DNA of 64,000 nucleotides from Antedon mediterranea (lineage: Eukaryota > Echinodermata > Crinoidea > Comatulida > Antedonidae), in NCBI RefSeq assembly GCF_964355755.1, contig NC_092677.1, positions 15,408,101-15,472,100 of the forward strand. Reading direction: 5' to 3'. Below, piece after piece: positions 32,784 to 46,295 of this stretch. Position 1 is the first letter of the stretch. Each line of letters opens with the position of its first letter. The notes under the pieces are model-generated. The model had not been told where the DNA came from. It saw nothing but the letters and a program-made list of their open reading frames with translations, and made no database searches. The position numbers and the translations under genes are program-made.

Positions 32784-34901
32784 ATTGACCTGGCTCCACA
32801 AATAATTCTAGGAGACTTCAACAAATGCACTTTGAAGGATGTGCTACCTACTTATGAACAAGCAATCTCTGTAGAAACAAGAGGCAGTGCTACACTGGAC
32901 TTATGCTACTGCAATGTGAAAAATGCATACACAAGCAAAATCTGTTCAAAACTTGGAAATTCTGATCATAACAATATACATATTATGCCAAAATACAAGA
33001 CAAAATTAAAACAGTCAAAACCAGTAGTTATACAACAGCAGTTGTGGAGTACAGAGGTGGTTGAAAAGTTGTGTGGCTGTCTAGCATGTACTGATTGGGA
33101 TATTATGCTCGATGTTGATGATACACTTGATGTAAGGGTATCTACAATCTCAGCATACATATCCTTTTGTGTTGATATGGCTATACCTAAAGTAACAAAA
33201 AAGATATATGCAAATGAAAAACCATGGATCTCTAACCAACTAAGGAAACTGTTACAAGATAAGCGTATAGCGCATAGAGGAAAAGATACTCCTAAAGTCA
33301 AGGAAATTCAAAAGGAAATAAACAAGTGTATAAAAAATAGTAAACTGAAATACAAAAAAACACTAGAAAATAAATTTAAAGACAAAAATCCTAAAGCAGC
33401 ATGGAAAGCAATTAAAACACTAACCGGCTACAAAGAAACCATATTGCGTGTACATGGAAGTGAGAACTTCGCTAATGACTTAAACAACTTTTTCTGTCGT
33501 TTTGAATCCGAGATATTAGTTACCAAAAATGAAAATGAAGACACAGAAATCCGCGAAAATGAGACTTCATTAGTAAACAATGCAGTCATAAATGTAGTTG
33601 ATGTGCGTAATGTATTCGCCAAAGTAAAGCCTGGTAAAAGTACTGGCCCTGATGGAATTGGAAATCGTGTTATTAAATACTGCAACCAAGAGTTGGCACC
33701 GATATATACCAAACTTTTTAATGAGAGTTTAGCAAGTGGTACAGTGCCCAATCAATGGAAAACGGCCTGTATCTCACCTATTCCTAAGATAAAAAATCCC
33801 AAGGAACTTAATGACTATAGGCCAATAGCTATCACATCCAATGTTGGTAAGTGCCTAGAAAAGATTGTACTTAGGCAGTTTCTTGATCAGACCAAATTGT
33901 TTCTCGATCCTCTCCAATTTGCCTATCAGAGTAATAGAAGTGTTGAAGATGCTGTGCTCTTCCACTTACATAATATTTACCAACATTTAGATGTGCCTAA
34001 ATCATATGTAAGATGTTTGTATATAGATTTTTCTAGTGCTTTTAATACCGTTGAACCTGGTTCATTAGTACGCAAACTTAAAGAAATGAACGTAAACGAC
34101 ACATTGACTTCATGGATATATAATTTCTTAACAAAAAGGTTCCAGTATGTTAAACTAAACGGTATTTTATCTGATAAAAGAACTGTTAGCATTGGCACGC
34201 CACAAGGGCCTGTTATCTCCCCAATGTTGTTTTCACTGTTCACCAGCAGTTTCAGAGCCAATTCAAATGAATGTTGTATAGTAAAATATGCAGATGACCC
34301 AGTCATCACTGGATACATTACTGGCAATGATGAAACAAGCTATAGACAACTAGGATGTGATTTTTATCACTGGTGCTGCAATAACAACCTGAAACTAAAC
34401 ATAAAGAAAACAAAAGAAATGCAAATTGATTTTAGGAAAATTAAAGAACCCTTAGAACCTCTGATTATAAATGAAAATGAGATTGAAGTAGTAAATGAGT
34501 ACAAATATCTGGGTTGTATAATTGACAATAAGCTAAATTGGATAAATAATGTAAATAAAGCCACATGCAAAGCCAACCAAAGGATGTTTATTTTAAGAAA
34601 AATGAAGTACCTACAAATTGACATAACTATACTTAAATTGTTTTATAACTCTGTAATTCTCAGTGTAATACTTTTTTGTAATGTTTGTTTTTATGGTAAT
34701 ACAATGCAAAAAAATAAAATTAAACTTAATCGAATAGGAAATAGAGCAATTAAACTAGTAGGAGAGCACTTACCTGATGTTGAATCCTTGTATAAAGAAA
34801 ATGTGTTAAAAAAAGTAAAAAGTATCATTGATGATGAAACACATCCTCTTCACAAACAATTTTGCTCTCATGAATTCTGGCATAAGACTACGTGCACTTA
34901 A
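32784..34901 (+). pseudogene. LINE endonuclease-end plus reverse transcriptase ORF
   Basis: About 705 codons. Endonuclease end: GDFN, LDLCYC and SDHNNI. Polymerase: KPGKSTGPDGI, DYRPIAITSNVGK, LYIDFSSAFN (first catalytic Asp), GTPQGPVISPMLF and KYADDPVITG (catalytic DD kept), then NLKLNIKKTKEM and YKYLGCIID. The frame ends HKTTCT, but the usual family C-terminus (KTKRFWCSFVPNAI) lies in another frame from 34873 to 34977, so one frameshift near 34865-34873 has cut it short. Relatively young by its open length, yet unable to move on its own without its 5' half. Confidence 0.85.
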
Positions 34902-35160
34902 TACCAAAACAAAACGGTTTTGGTGCTCGTTTGTACCTAATGCTATACACTTATATAACTCCAGAGTACAAAGGTAAAATGTAACCGATAATTTTTATCT
35001 AATTTTAACAATTTTTAGCCTCTTAACTTTTTGTGTGTGTTTTTGTAAATTATATTTTATATTTTTGTATTTTGCCAGTTTTCAAATCACATTTCTGTTT
35101 TTTAAATGGACAATAAAGTATATATGACTATGATGACTATGACTATTTTAGTAAATTACT
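32784..35160 (+). mobile_element. CR1/L2/Rex1-like LINE, 5' truncated
   Basis: Begins inside the endonuclease (IILGDFN) directly after an unrelated TAA, so the 5' end is lost. Reverse transcriptase is followed by a 3' untranslated part with GGACAATAAAG and a (TGACTA)n tail at about 35120-35145, typical of CR1/L2-group insertions. The satellite array starts right after the tail. Confidence 0.85.
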
Positions 35161-35164
35161 TTAG

Positions 35165-38100
35165 TAATTACTATAGCATGATTGACATGCGCAGAACCCA
35201 TTATTCGACTGTGCGCATGTTTATTGTGGTATATTAACCATTTATGTGAAAAAATAAAAGGGTCGAAAAATGGCCATTTGTCGAAAATTTGCCTGTACTA
35301 TATATAGTACAGGGATTTTTTCCCAAAAATGGCCAAATTTCGACCTTTTTATTTTTCGTTAAAACCGATAACTATAGCATAATTGACATGCGCAGAACCC
35401 GTTATTCGACTCTGCACATGTTTATTGTGCTATAGTAACCATATATGTCCAAAAATGAAAGGGTCGAGAAATAGCTATTTTTCGAAAATTTCCCTGTACT
35501 ATAGTACAGGGTTCTTTTCCAAAAATTGCCAAATTTCGACCTTTTTCTTTTCGATAAAATTGGCTACTATAGCATGATTGACATGCGCAGAACCCATTAT
35601 TCGACTGCGCACATGTTTATTGTGGTATAGTAACCATTTATGTGAAAAAATAAAAGGGTCGAAAAATGGACATTTTTCGAAAATTTGCCTGTACTATAGT
35701 ACAGGGATTTTTTCCAAAAATGGCCAAATTTTGACCTTTTTATTTTTCGATAAAATTGGCTACTATAGCATGATTGACATGCGCAGAACCCATTATTCGA
35801 CTGTGCGCATGTTTATTGTGGTATAGTAACCTTTTATGTGAAAAAAATAAAAGGGTCGAAAAATGGATATTTTTGAGAAAATTTCCCTGTACTATAGTAC
35901 AGGGATTTTTTCCAAATAATTATGACCAAATGTCGAACTTTTTATTTTTCGATAAAACTGATTACTATAGCATAGTTGACATGCGGAGAACCCATTATTC
36001 GACTCTGCGCATGTTTATTGTTCTATAGTAACTCTTTATGTCAAAAAATGAAAGGGTCGAAAAATTGCTTTTTTTCGAAATTTCCCTGTACAGGGATTTT
36101 TTTTTTAAATGGCCAAATTTCGGCCTCTTTATTTTTCGATAAAACTGGCTACTATAGCATGATTGACATGCGCAGAACCCATTATACAACAGTGCGAATG
36201 TTTATTGTGGTATAGTAACCATTTATGTGAAAAAATAAAAGGGTAAAAAATGGCAATTTTTCGAAAATTGGCCTATACTATAGTACCGGGATTTTTTCCA
36301 AATATGACAAAATTTCGAACTTTTTATTTTTCGATAAAACTGATTACTATAGCATAGTTGACATGCGCAAAACCCATTATTCGACTCTGCGCATGTTTAT
36401 TGTGGTATAGTAACCATTTATGTCCAAAAATAAAAGGGTCGAAAAAAGGCTATTTTTCGAAATTTCCCTGTACTATAGTACAGGGATTTTTTCCAAAAAT
36501 GGCCAGTTTTCGACCTTTTTATTTTCGATAAAATTGGCTACTATAGCATGATTGACATGCGCAGAACCCATTATTCGACTGTTCGCATGTTTATTGTGGT
36601 ATAGTACCCATTTATGTCAAAAATGAAAGGGTCGAAAAAAGGCGATTTTTCGAAAATTTCCCTGTACTATAGTAAAGGGATTTTTTTCCAAAAATGGCCA
36701 AATTTCGACCTTTTTATTTTTCGCTAAAACTGATTACTATAGCATAATTGACATGCGCAGAACCCATTATTCGACTCTGCGCATGTTTATTGTGGTATAG
36801 TACCCATTTATGTCAAAAAATGAAAGGGTCGAAAAAAGGCGATTTTTCGAAAATTTTCCTGTACTATAGTACAAGGACTTTTTCAAAAAATGGCCAAATT
36901 TCGAACTTTTTATTTTTCGATAATACTGATTACTATAGCATAGTTGACATGCGCAGAACCCATTATTTGACTCTGCGCATGTTTATTGTGCTATAGTAAC
37001 CATTTATGTCCAAAAAAACTGATTTCTAAAGCATAATTGACATGCGCAGAACCCATTATTCGACTCTGCGCATGTTTATTGTGCTATAGTAACCATTTAT
37101 GTCCAAAAATGAAAGGGTCCAAAAATAGCCATTTTTCGAAAATTTCCCTGCACTATAGTACAGGGGATTTTTTCCCAAAAATGGCCAAATTTCGACCTTT
37201 TTATTTTTGATAAAATTGGCTACTATAGCATGATTGACATGCGCAGAACCCATTATTCGACTGCGCGCATGTGTATTGTGGTATAGTAACCATTTATGTA
37301 AAAAAATAAAAGGGTTGAAAAATGGGCATTTTTCGAAAATTTGCCTGTACCATAGTACAGGGATTTTTTCCAAAAATGGCCAAATTTTGACCTTTTTATT
37401 TTTCGATAAAATTGGCTACTATAGCATGATTGACATGCGCAGAACGCATTATTCGACTGTGCGCATGTTTATTGTGGTATAGTAACCATTTATGTGAAAA
37501 AATAAAAGGGTCGAAAAATGGATATTTTTCGAAAATTTCCCTGTACTATAGTACAGGGATTTTTTCCAAATATGACCAAATTTCGAAATTTTTATTTTTC
37601 GATAAAACTGATTACTATAGCATAGTTGACATGCGCAGAACCAGTTATTCGACTCTGCGCATGTTTATTGTGGTATAGTAACCATTTATGTCCAAAAATG
37701 AAAGGGTCGAGAAATAGCCATTTTTGAGAAAATTTCCCTGTACTATAGTACAGGGAGTTTTTCCAAATATGACCAAATGTCGAACTTTTTATTTTTCGAT
37801 AAAACTGATTACTATAGCATAGTTGACATGCGGAGAACCCATTATTCGACTCTGCGCATGTTTATTGTGCTATAGTAACCCTTTATGTCAAAAAATGAAA
37901 GGGTCGAAAAATTGCTTTTTTTCGAAATTTCCCTGTACTATAATAGTACAGGGATTTTTTTTTTAAATGGCCAAATTTCGGCCTTTTTATTTTTCGATAA
38001 AATTGGCTACTATAGCATGATTGACATGCGCATAACCCATTATTCAACTGTGCGAATGTTTATTGTGGTATAGTAACCATTTATGTGAAAAAATAAAAGG

Positions 38101-41100
38101 GTAGAAAATGGCAATTTTTCGAAAATTGGCCTGTACTATAGTACAGGGATTTTTTCCAAATATGACAAAATTTCGAACTTTTTATTTTTCGATAAAACTG
38201 ATTACTATAGCATAGTTGACATGCGCAAAACCCATTATTCGACTCTGCGCATGTTTATTGTGGTATAGTAACCATTTATGTCCAAAAATAAAAGGGTCGA
38301 AAAAAGGCTATTTTTCGAAATTTCCCTGTACTATTGTACTGGGATTTTTTCCAAAAATGGCCTATTTTCGACCTTTTTATTTTCGATAAAATTGGCTACT
38401 ATAGCATGATTGACATGCGCAGAACCCATTATTCGACTGTGCGCTTTTTTATTGTGGTATAGTACCCATTTATGTCAAAAAATGAAAGGGTCGAAAAAAG
38501 GCGATTTTTCGAAAATTTCCCTGTACTATAGTAAAGGGATTTTTTTCCAAAAATGGCCAAATTTCGACCTTTTTATTTTTCGCTAAAACTGATTACTATA
38601 GCATAATTGACATGCGCAGAACCCATTATTCAACTCTGCGCATGTTTATTGTGGTATAGTACCCATTTATGTCAAAAAATGAAAGGGTCGAAAAAAGGCT
38701 ACTTTTCGAAATTTCCCTGTACTATAGTACAGGGATTTTTTCCAAAAATGGCCAAATTTCGACCTTTTTATTTTCGATAAAATTGGCTACTATAGCATGA
38801 TTGACATGCGCAGAACCCATTATTCGACTGTGCTCATGTTTATTGTGGTATAGTAACCATTTATGTGAAAAAATAAAAGTGTCGAAAAATGGATATTTTA
38901 CGAAAATAGTAAAGGGATTTTTTTCCAAAAATGGCCAAATTTCGACCTTTTTATTTTTCGCTAAAACTGATTACTATAGCATAATTGACATGCGCAGAAC
39001 CCATTATTCGACTCTGCGCATGTTTATTGTGGTATAGTACCCATTTATGTCAAAAAATGAAAGGGTCGAAAAAAGGCTATTTTTCGAAATTTCCCTGTAC
39101 TATAGTACAGGGATTTTTTCCAAAAATGGCCAATTTTCGACCTTTTTATTTTCGATAAAATTGGCTACTATAGCATGATTGACATGCGCAGAACCCATTA
39201 TTCGACTGTGCTCATGTTTATTGTGGTATAGTAACCATTTATGTGAAAAAATAAAAGTGTCGAAAAATGGATATTTTTCGAAAATAGTAAAGGGATTTTT
39301 TTCCAAATATGACCAAATTTCGAACTTTTTATTTTTCGATAAAACTGATTACTATAGCATAGTTGACATGCGCAGAACCCATTATTCGACTGTGCGCATG
39401 TTTATTGTGCTATAGTAACCATTTATGTCCAAACATGAAAGGGTTGAAAAATGGGCATTTTTGAGAAAATTTCCCTGTACTATAGTACAGGGATTTTTTC
39501 CAAATAATTATGACCAAATGTCGAACTTTTTATTTTTCGATAAAACTGATTACTATAGCATAGTTGACATGCGGAGAACCCATTATTCGACTCTGCGTAT
39601 GTTTATTGTGCTATAGTAACCCTTTATGTCAAAAAATGAAAGGGTCGAAAAATTGCTTTTTTTCGAAATTTCCCTGTACAGGGATTTTTTTTTTAAATGG
39701 CCAAATTTCGGCCTCTTTATTTTTCGATAAAACTGGCTACTATAGCATGATTGACATGCGCAGAACCCATTATACAACAGTGCGAATGTTTATTGTGGTA
39801 TAGTAACCATTTATGTGAAAAAATAAAAGGGTAAAAAATGGCAATTTTTCGAAAATTGGCCTGTACTATAGTACCGGGATTTTTTCCAAATATGACAAAA
39901 TTTCGAACTTTTTATTTTTCGATAAAACTGATTACTATAGCATAGTTGACATGCGCAAAACCCATTATTCGACTCTGCGCATGTTTATTGTGGTATAGTA
40001 ACCATTTATGTCCAAAAATAAAAGGGTCGAAAAAAGGCTATTTTTCGAAATTTCCCTGTACTATAGTAAAGGGATTTTTTTCCAAAAATGGCCAAATTTC
40101 GACCTTTTTATTTTTCGCTAAAACTGATTACTATAGCATAATTGACATGCGCAGAACCCATTATTCGACTCTGCGCATGTTTATTGTGGTATAGTACCCA
40201 TTTATGTCAAAAAATGAAAGGGTCGAAAAAAGGCGATTTTTCGAAAATTTCCCTGTACAGGGATTTTTTTCAAAAATGGCCAATTTTCGACCTTTTTATT
40301 TTCGATAAAATTGGCTACTATAGCATGATTGACATGCGCAGAACCCATTATTCGACTGTGCGCATGTTTATTGTGGTATAGTACCCATTTATGTCAAAAA
40401 ATGAAAGGGTCGAAAAAAGGCGATTTTTCGAAAATTTCCCTGTACTATAGTAAAGGGATTTTTTTCCAAAATTGGCCAAATTTCGACCTTTTTATTTTTC
40501 GCTAAAACTGATTACTATAGCATAATTGACATGCGCAGAACCCATTATTCGACTCTGCGCATGTTTATTGTGCTATAGTAACCATTTATGTCCAAAAAAA
40601 CTGATTTCTAAAGCATAATTGACATTCGCAGAACCCATTATTCGACTCTGCGCATGTTTATTGTTCTATAGTAACCATTTATGTCCCAAAATAAAAGGGT
40701 CCAAAAATAGCAATTTTTCGAAAATTTCCATTTTTTCCCAAAAATGGCCAAATTTCGACCTTTTTATTTTTGATAAAGTTGGCTACTATAACATGATTGA
40801 CATGCGCTGAACCCATTATTCGACTGCGCGCATGTGTATTGTGGTATAGTAACCATTTATGTGAAAAAATGAAAGGGTTGAAAAATGGGCATTTTTCGAA
40901 AATTTGCCTGTACTATAGTACAGGGATTTTTTTCCAAAAATGGCCAAATTTTGACCTTTTTATTTTTCGATAAAATTGGCTACTATAGCATGATTGACAT
41001 GCGCAGAACCCATTATTCGACTGCGCGCATGTGTATTGTGGTATAGTAACCATTTATGTGAAAAAATAAAAGAGTTGAAAAATGGGCATTTTTCGAAAAT

Positions 41101-43459
41101 TTGCCTGTACCATAGTACAGGGATTTTTTCCAAAAATGACCAAATTTTGACCTTTTTATTTTTCGATAAAATTGGCTACTATAGCATGATTGACATGCGC
41201 AGAACGCATTATTCGACTGTGCGCATGTTTATTGTGGTATAGTAACCATTTATGTGAAAAAATAAAAGGGTCGAAAAATGGATATTTTTCGAAAATGGCC
41301 AAATTTTGACCTTTTTATTTCGATAAAATTGGCTACTATAGCATGATTGACATGCGCAGAACCCATTATTCGACTCTGCGCATGTTTATTGTGGTATAGT
41401 ACCCATTTATGTCAAAAAATGAAAGAGTCGAAAAAAGGCGATTTTTCGAAAATTTCCCTGTACTATAGTAAAGGGATTTTTTTTCCAAAAATGGCCAAAT
41501 TTCGACCTTTTTATTTTTCGCTAAAACTGATTACTATAGCATAATTGACATGCGCAGAACCCATTATTCGACTCTGCGCATGTTTATTGTGGTATAGTAC
41601 CCATTTATGTCAAAAAATGAAAGGGTCGAAAAAAGGCGATTTTTCGAAAATTTTCCTGTACTATAGTACAAGGACTTTTTCCAAATAATTATGACCAAAT
41701 GTCGAACTTTTTATTTTTCGATAAAACTGATTACTATAGCATAGTTGACATGCGGAGAACCCATTATTCGACTCTGCGCATGTTTATTGTTCTATAGTAA
41801 CTCTTTATGTCAAAAAATGAAAGGGTCGAAAAATTGCTTTTTTTTCGAAATTTCCCTGTACAGGGATTTTTTTTTTAAATGGCCAAATTTCGGCCTTTTT
41901 ATTTTTCGATAAAACTGGCTACTATAGCATGATTGACATGCGCAGAACCCATTATTCAACTGTGCGAATGTTTATTGTGGTATAGTAACCATTTATGTGA
42001 AAAAATAAAAGGGTAAAAAATGGCAATTTTTCGAAAATTGGCCTGTACTATAGTACAGGGATTTTTTCCAAATATGACAAAATTTCGAACTTTTTATTTT
42101 TCGATAAAACTGAATACTATAGCATAGTTGACATGCGCAAACCCCATTATTCGACTCTGCGCATGTTTATTGTGGTATAGTAACCATTTATGTCCAAAAA
42201 TAAAAGGGTCGAAAAAAGGCTATTTTTCGAAATTTCCCTGTACTATAGTACAGGGATTTTTTCCAAAAATGGCCAGTTTTCGACCTTTTTATTTTCGATA
42301 AAATTGGCTACTATAGCATGATTGACATGCGCAGAACCCATTATTCGACTGTGCGCATGTTTATTGTGGTATAGTACCCATTTATGTCAAAAAATGAAAG
42401 GGTCGAAAAAAGGCGATTTTTCGAAAATTTCCCTGTACTATAGTAAAGGGATTTTTTTCCAAAAATGGCCAAATTTCGACCTTTTTATTTTTCGCTAAAA
42501 CTGATTACTATAGCATAATTGACATGCGCAGAACCCATTATTCGACTCTGCGCATGTTTATTGTGGTATAGTACCCATTTATGTCAAAAAATGAAAGGGT
42601 CGAAAAAAGGCGATTTTTCGAAAATTTTCCTGTACTATAGTACAAGGACTTTTTCAAAAAATGGCCAAATTTCGAACTTTTTATTTTTCGATAATACTGA
42701 TTACTATAGCATAGTTGACATGCGCAGAACCCATTATTTGACTCTGCGCATGTTTATTGTGCTATAGTAACCATTTATGTCCAAAAAAACTGATTTCTAA
42801 AGCATAATTGACATGCGCAGAACCTATTATTCGACTCTGCGCATGTTTATTGTGCTATAGTAACCATTTATGTCCAAAAATGAAAGGGTCCAAAAATAGC
42901 CATTTTTCGAAAATTTCCCTGTACTATAATACAGGGGATTTTTTCCCAAAAATGGCCAAATTTCGACATTTTTATTTTTGATAAAATTGGCTACTATAGC
43001 ATGATTGACATGCGCAGAACCCATTATTTGACTGCGCGCATGTGTATTGTGGTATAGTAACCATTTATGTGAAAAAATAAAAGGGTTGAAAAATGGGCAT
43101 TTTTCGAAAATTTGCCTGTAGTATAGTACAGGGATTTTTTCCAAAAATTGCCAAATTTTGATCTTTTTATTTTTCGATAAAATTGGCTTCTATAGCATGA
43201 TTGACATGCGCAGAACGCATTATTCGACTGTGCGCATATTTATTGCGGTATAGTAACCATTTATGTGAAAAAATAAAAGGGTCGAAAAATGGACATTTTT
43301 CGAAAATTTGCCTTTACTATAGTACAGGGATTTTTTCCAAAAATGGCCAAATTTCGACCTTTTTATTTCGATAAAATTGGCTACTATAGCATGATTGATA
43401 TGCGCAGAACCCATTATTCGACTCTGCGCATGTTTATTGTGGTATAGTAACCATTTATG
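35165..43459. repeat. Satellite array, ~196 bp unit, about 42 copies
   Basis: Each unit (195-202 bp) has dyad 1, CATGCGCA...TGCGCATG, around GAACCCATTATTCGACT, and dyad 2, a long imperfect stem (AAATAAAAGGGTCGAAA ... TTTCGACCTTTTTATTT) whose tip is the palindrome CCTGTACTATAGTACAGG. Some units have the tip shortened to CCTGTACAGG (near 36085, 39676, 40253, 41855) or partial deletions. Larger blocks recur (36748 with 42519; 35976 with 39564; 37234 with 40994), showing higher-order duplication. Open frames of about 82 codons on both strands follow from the repeat and are not called as genes. Confidence 0.95.
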
Positions 43460-44924
43460 GATTTTTGGAAAAAATGGCCAAAATAGGCACTTTTCAAAAT
43501 ACTATTATTATGCAATAATATTGCTATATATGCGCATTTATTGCGTTATTATCATCTTATAGACGTATGTAATCCTTCTTGTTCGAAAATACTAATAAAA
43601 ACTCGGATTCCAAATAAACTTATATTATTCCGGAGTGTATTCCAATTAAAGTTTAATTTAATCTGAAACTAAAAGAGCCAGTCGTACGGGCCAGATAGAA
43701 AACTTTAAAAAACAGGTTGTTAATATGGTCGGAGCACTGTTACACTTTGTATGTCTTGGTTTTATCTGTGTGCATCAGGAGAATGGAATGTGGGGCTAGG
43801 CTTATCTGACAACTTTGGGTAATTTATGTCTTCTTTAATTACAAACATTGCAAGAGGGCTCTTTATATTATGGTTCCCTGTCATTTGATATTTTGCTCTT
43901 GGTTACACGTATAGTAACTACTGCCATTGATTTGTTATACACTATCCCTTCATTTTAAAATATATGTAGGCTAAAAAGTTGAAGCAATAGTGGATATGGA
44001 ACTTTACTGTTGACTGTTCAGACTTTACGAAAAGTAGAAGACGCTAAAGAAAAATTGTGCTGTGTGAATTAGATTTGTGCACAAACACATAACGAAAGTA
44101 TAAATGCCAAACTATTATTTTTTTATTAGGTGTTTTTCGTGGTGTATTAATTATTTGATACATTAGAGATAAAATAAAAAGAGTGGACAAAAATCGAATG
44201 AAAAACACATTGCTGCGGAAACACGAATTGTTAAGTTTATTCATTTACATTTTATTTGTATTTCACTGGTTATGATATTTTGCAATTTTTTTTTGTATGG
44301 GAGATTTGTTACCTACTTGCTACTTTGTCTACCTTAAAAATAATTCGCATGACATGATATATGCGCACTTTTCCCGGCCCCTGACAAATTATTTATAAAC
44401 AAAAACAAACAATTTGTCAAGAATACAATTCGGAACTATTTACGGCCATTGATTTTGTTATACACGGAGTAATCCTTTACTTTCTTTTAGAAATATCTGT
44501 AAGCTACAGAATATGCTGTGTGAATATCAATGTACCGCCTTAGAAAGTGACAACGTGCAGGAAAGGGACATGCACGTTGAAGTCTGTCAATCAGCCGACA
44601 GATTAAAACATTTTAATTATAAAATATGAATTGTTAAGTTATCAATTAAGATGTAAAGTATTGGAATAATAATAATGCTTACGGACTCTGAAATCAATAC
44701 AAAATATAGTCGAAATTAGATGATGCGCTCGTGTATTTTTCGTTGATATTTGATATTTAGCAGTGATGGGAAAAACGACACCCATTTGGATTCGTTTTAA
44801 TTGTGTGTGTGAGTGTTTTTACATTTTTTTTATTTCAGTTTTTTTGTGTGTGTAAGGTTTTGTATCATTTTTGCTAGTTTTGTAATTACATTGTGGTCTA
44901 GTTTTATTTTTAGCTTTAAGGTGA

Positions 44925-45022
44925 TACTCAATAATTACATTTGTCGCGGATTCGAACTCTAACGTACTAAGCATTGATATCAATGGCCACGGCGATTTAC
45001 TCACTAAGCCAAACCGTGATTT
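44925..45022 (-). repeat. tRNA-derived SINE-like head
   Basis: The minus strand has A box TGGCTTAGTGAG and B box GAGTTCGAATCC at tRNA-like spacing, but no good acceptor stem, so SINE-derived rather than a tRNA gene. Confidence 0.55.
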
Positions 45023-45099
45023 AAGGAAATCATTCTGTTCACAATGGTAGTAATGTGACGTCATTGTGTCCATTATTATGAGCGCATCACTTTTTTGGT

Positions 45100-45205
45100 C
45101 GACTCAATAGCTCACTCTGCCGGTCGGTTTGTTGGTTGGTCGATCGGTCGGTCGATAAACACTAACTCAAATGTGCGCACGCGACTGCAGCCATGTATGG
45201 CCTTG
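45100..45205. mobile_element. TCGCGTGC-ended MITE copy, inverted
   Basis: The reverse complement shows GGCCATACATGGCTGCAG, TCGCGTGCGCA, GAGTTAGTG, (CCGA)n-like tract and GAGTGAGCTATTGAGTCG, in the same order as 28565-28672. Confidence 0.65.
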
Positions 45206-45899
45206 CTTGTTTTATAAAGTACAAGAAAGAGTAATCTTATTTTAACGTCTTAACATTGTATTCTCTAACGATTTTCTTTTCTAATTGCAGTGTGATGTTA
45301 ACAATATTTACATTTATGAGGTTTAGTCTATTAATTAACTCGTTCGAAAAGAGTTGCAATGTAGATTTATGTCTTAAATAACTAGATTTAGACGAGGTTC
45401 GTGTATATTATTATTTGTGACAAATTTACAATTAAAACCGATATTGCCGAGAGAAAAATGCATGAGCCCAGAATTAGGTCCTCTGATTATTTTCAATGTG
45501 CGGATTTTGCAATTCAAACGGTTATCAACAGTATTCAATTGTTCATTGTTATTATTATTATTAAACCACTGACTTCCAGGCTCCTCGTTGACTATATTTC
45601 AAAACACTTTATTATTTACGCTATCATTGATAAATTATATTAATTATTTTAATGATAAATGTTTAGACGTGTACACGCAACCTATTATTTGACTTAATAA
45701 ACCAAAAATCAATGACTGTCCATTAAGTATAATAGAAATAACGAAGCAAGGACAGTGCATTGTTGTGTTAACTTCCACTTGACTGGTCATAACTTAATTA
45801 ATTCAGAAGTCAATCAATAATTGCTTGACATTATATACGGCCCAATTATGTTATATTTACGTCATCAGATTGCATCTCACACATTTCTGGTCACAATAA

Positions 45900-46295
45900 A
45901 AAGAGTTTTATCCAACGATTTTGGATCTCGTTTCTGGACACTATATCTCCGACAATAGAAGTTTAATCCAACGATTTATGATCGCGTCTCTGATCACCAT
46001 ATCTTTGACAATAGAAGTTTCATCAACCGATTTAGGAAAGCGTTTCTGGACACTATATCTTTTGACAATATGAGTTTCATCAACCGATTTAGGATCGCGT
46101 TTCTGATCACAATATCTTTGACAATAGAAGTTTCATCAACCGATTTAGGATCTCGTTTCTGATCACTATATCTTTTGACAATAGAAATTTCATCAATTGG
46201 TTTTTGGATCTCGTTTCTGATCACCATATTTGTTGGAGATAGAAGTTTCATGCCCCAGTTTTAGGGTCTCGTTCCTGATTATCTTGACCGATTGA
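45900..46295. repeat. ~60-bp minisatellite, about seven copies
   Basis: Unit AAGTTTCATCAACCGATTTA, GGATCGCGTTTCTGATCAC, ATATCTTTGACAATAG, repeated with drift. Confidence 0.9.

Noticed and set aside
35165-43459. CRISPR-like array of regularly spaced repeats
   Set aside because: Unit and spacer are both repeated, units are ~196 bp, and the genome is eukaryotic; this is a satellite.
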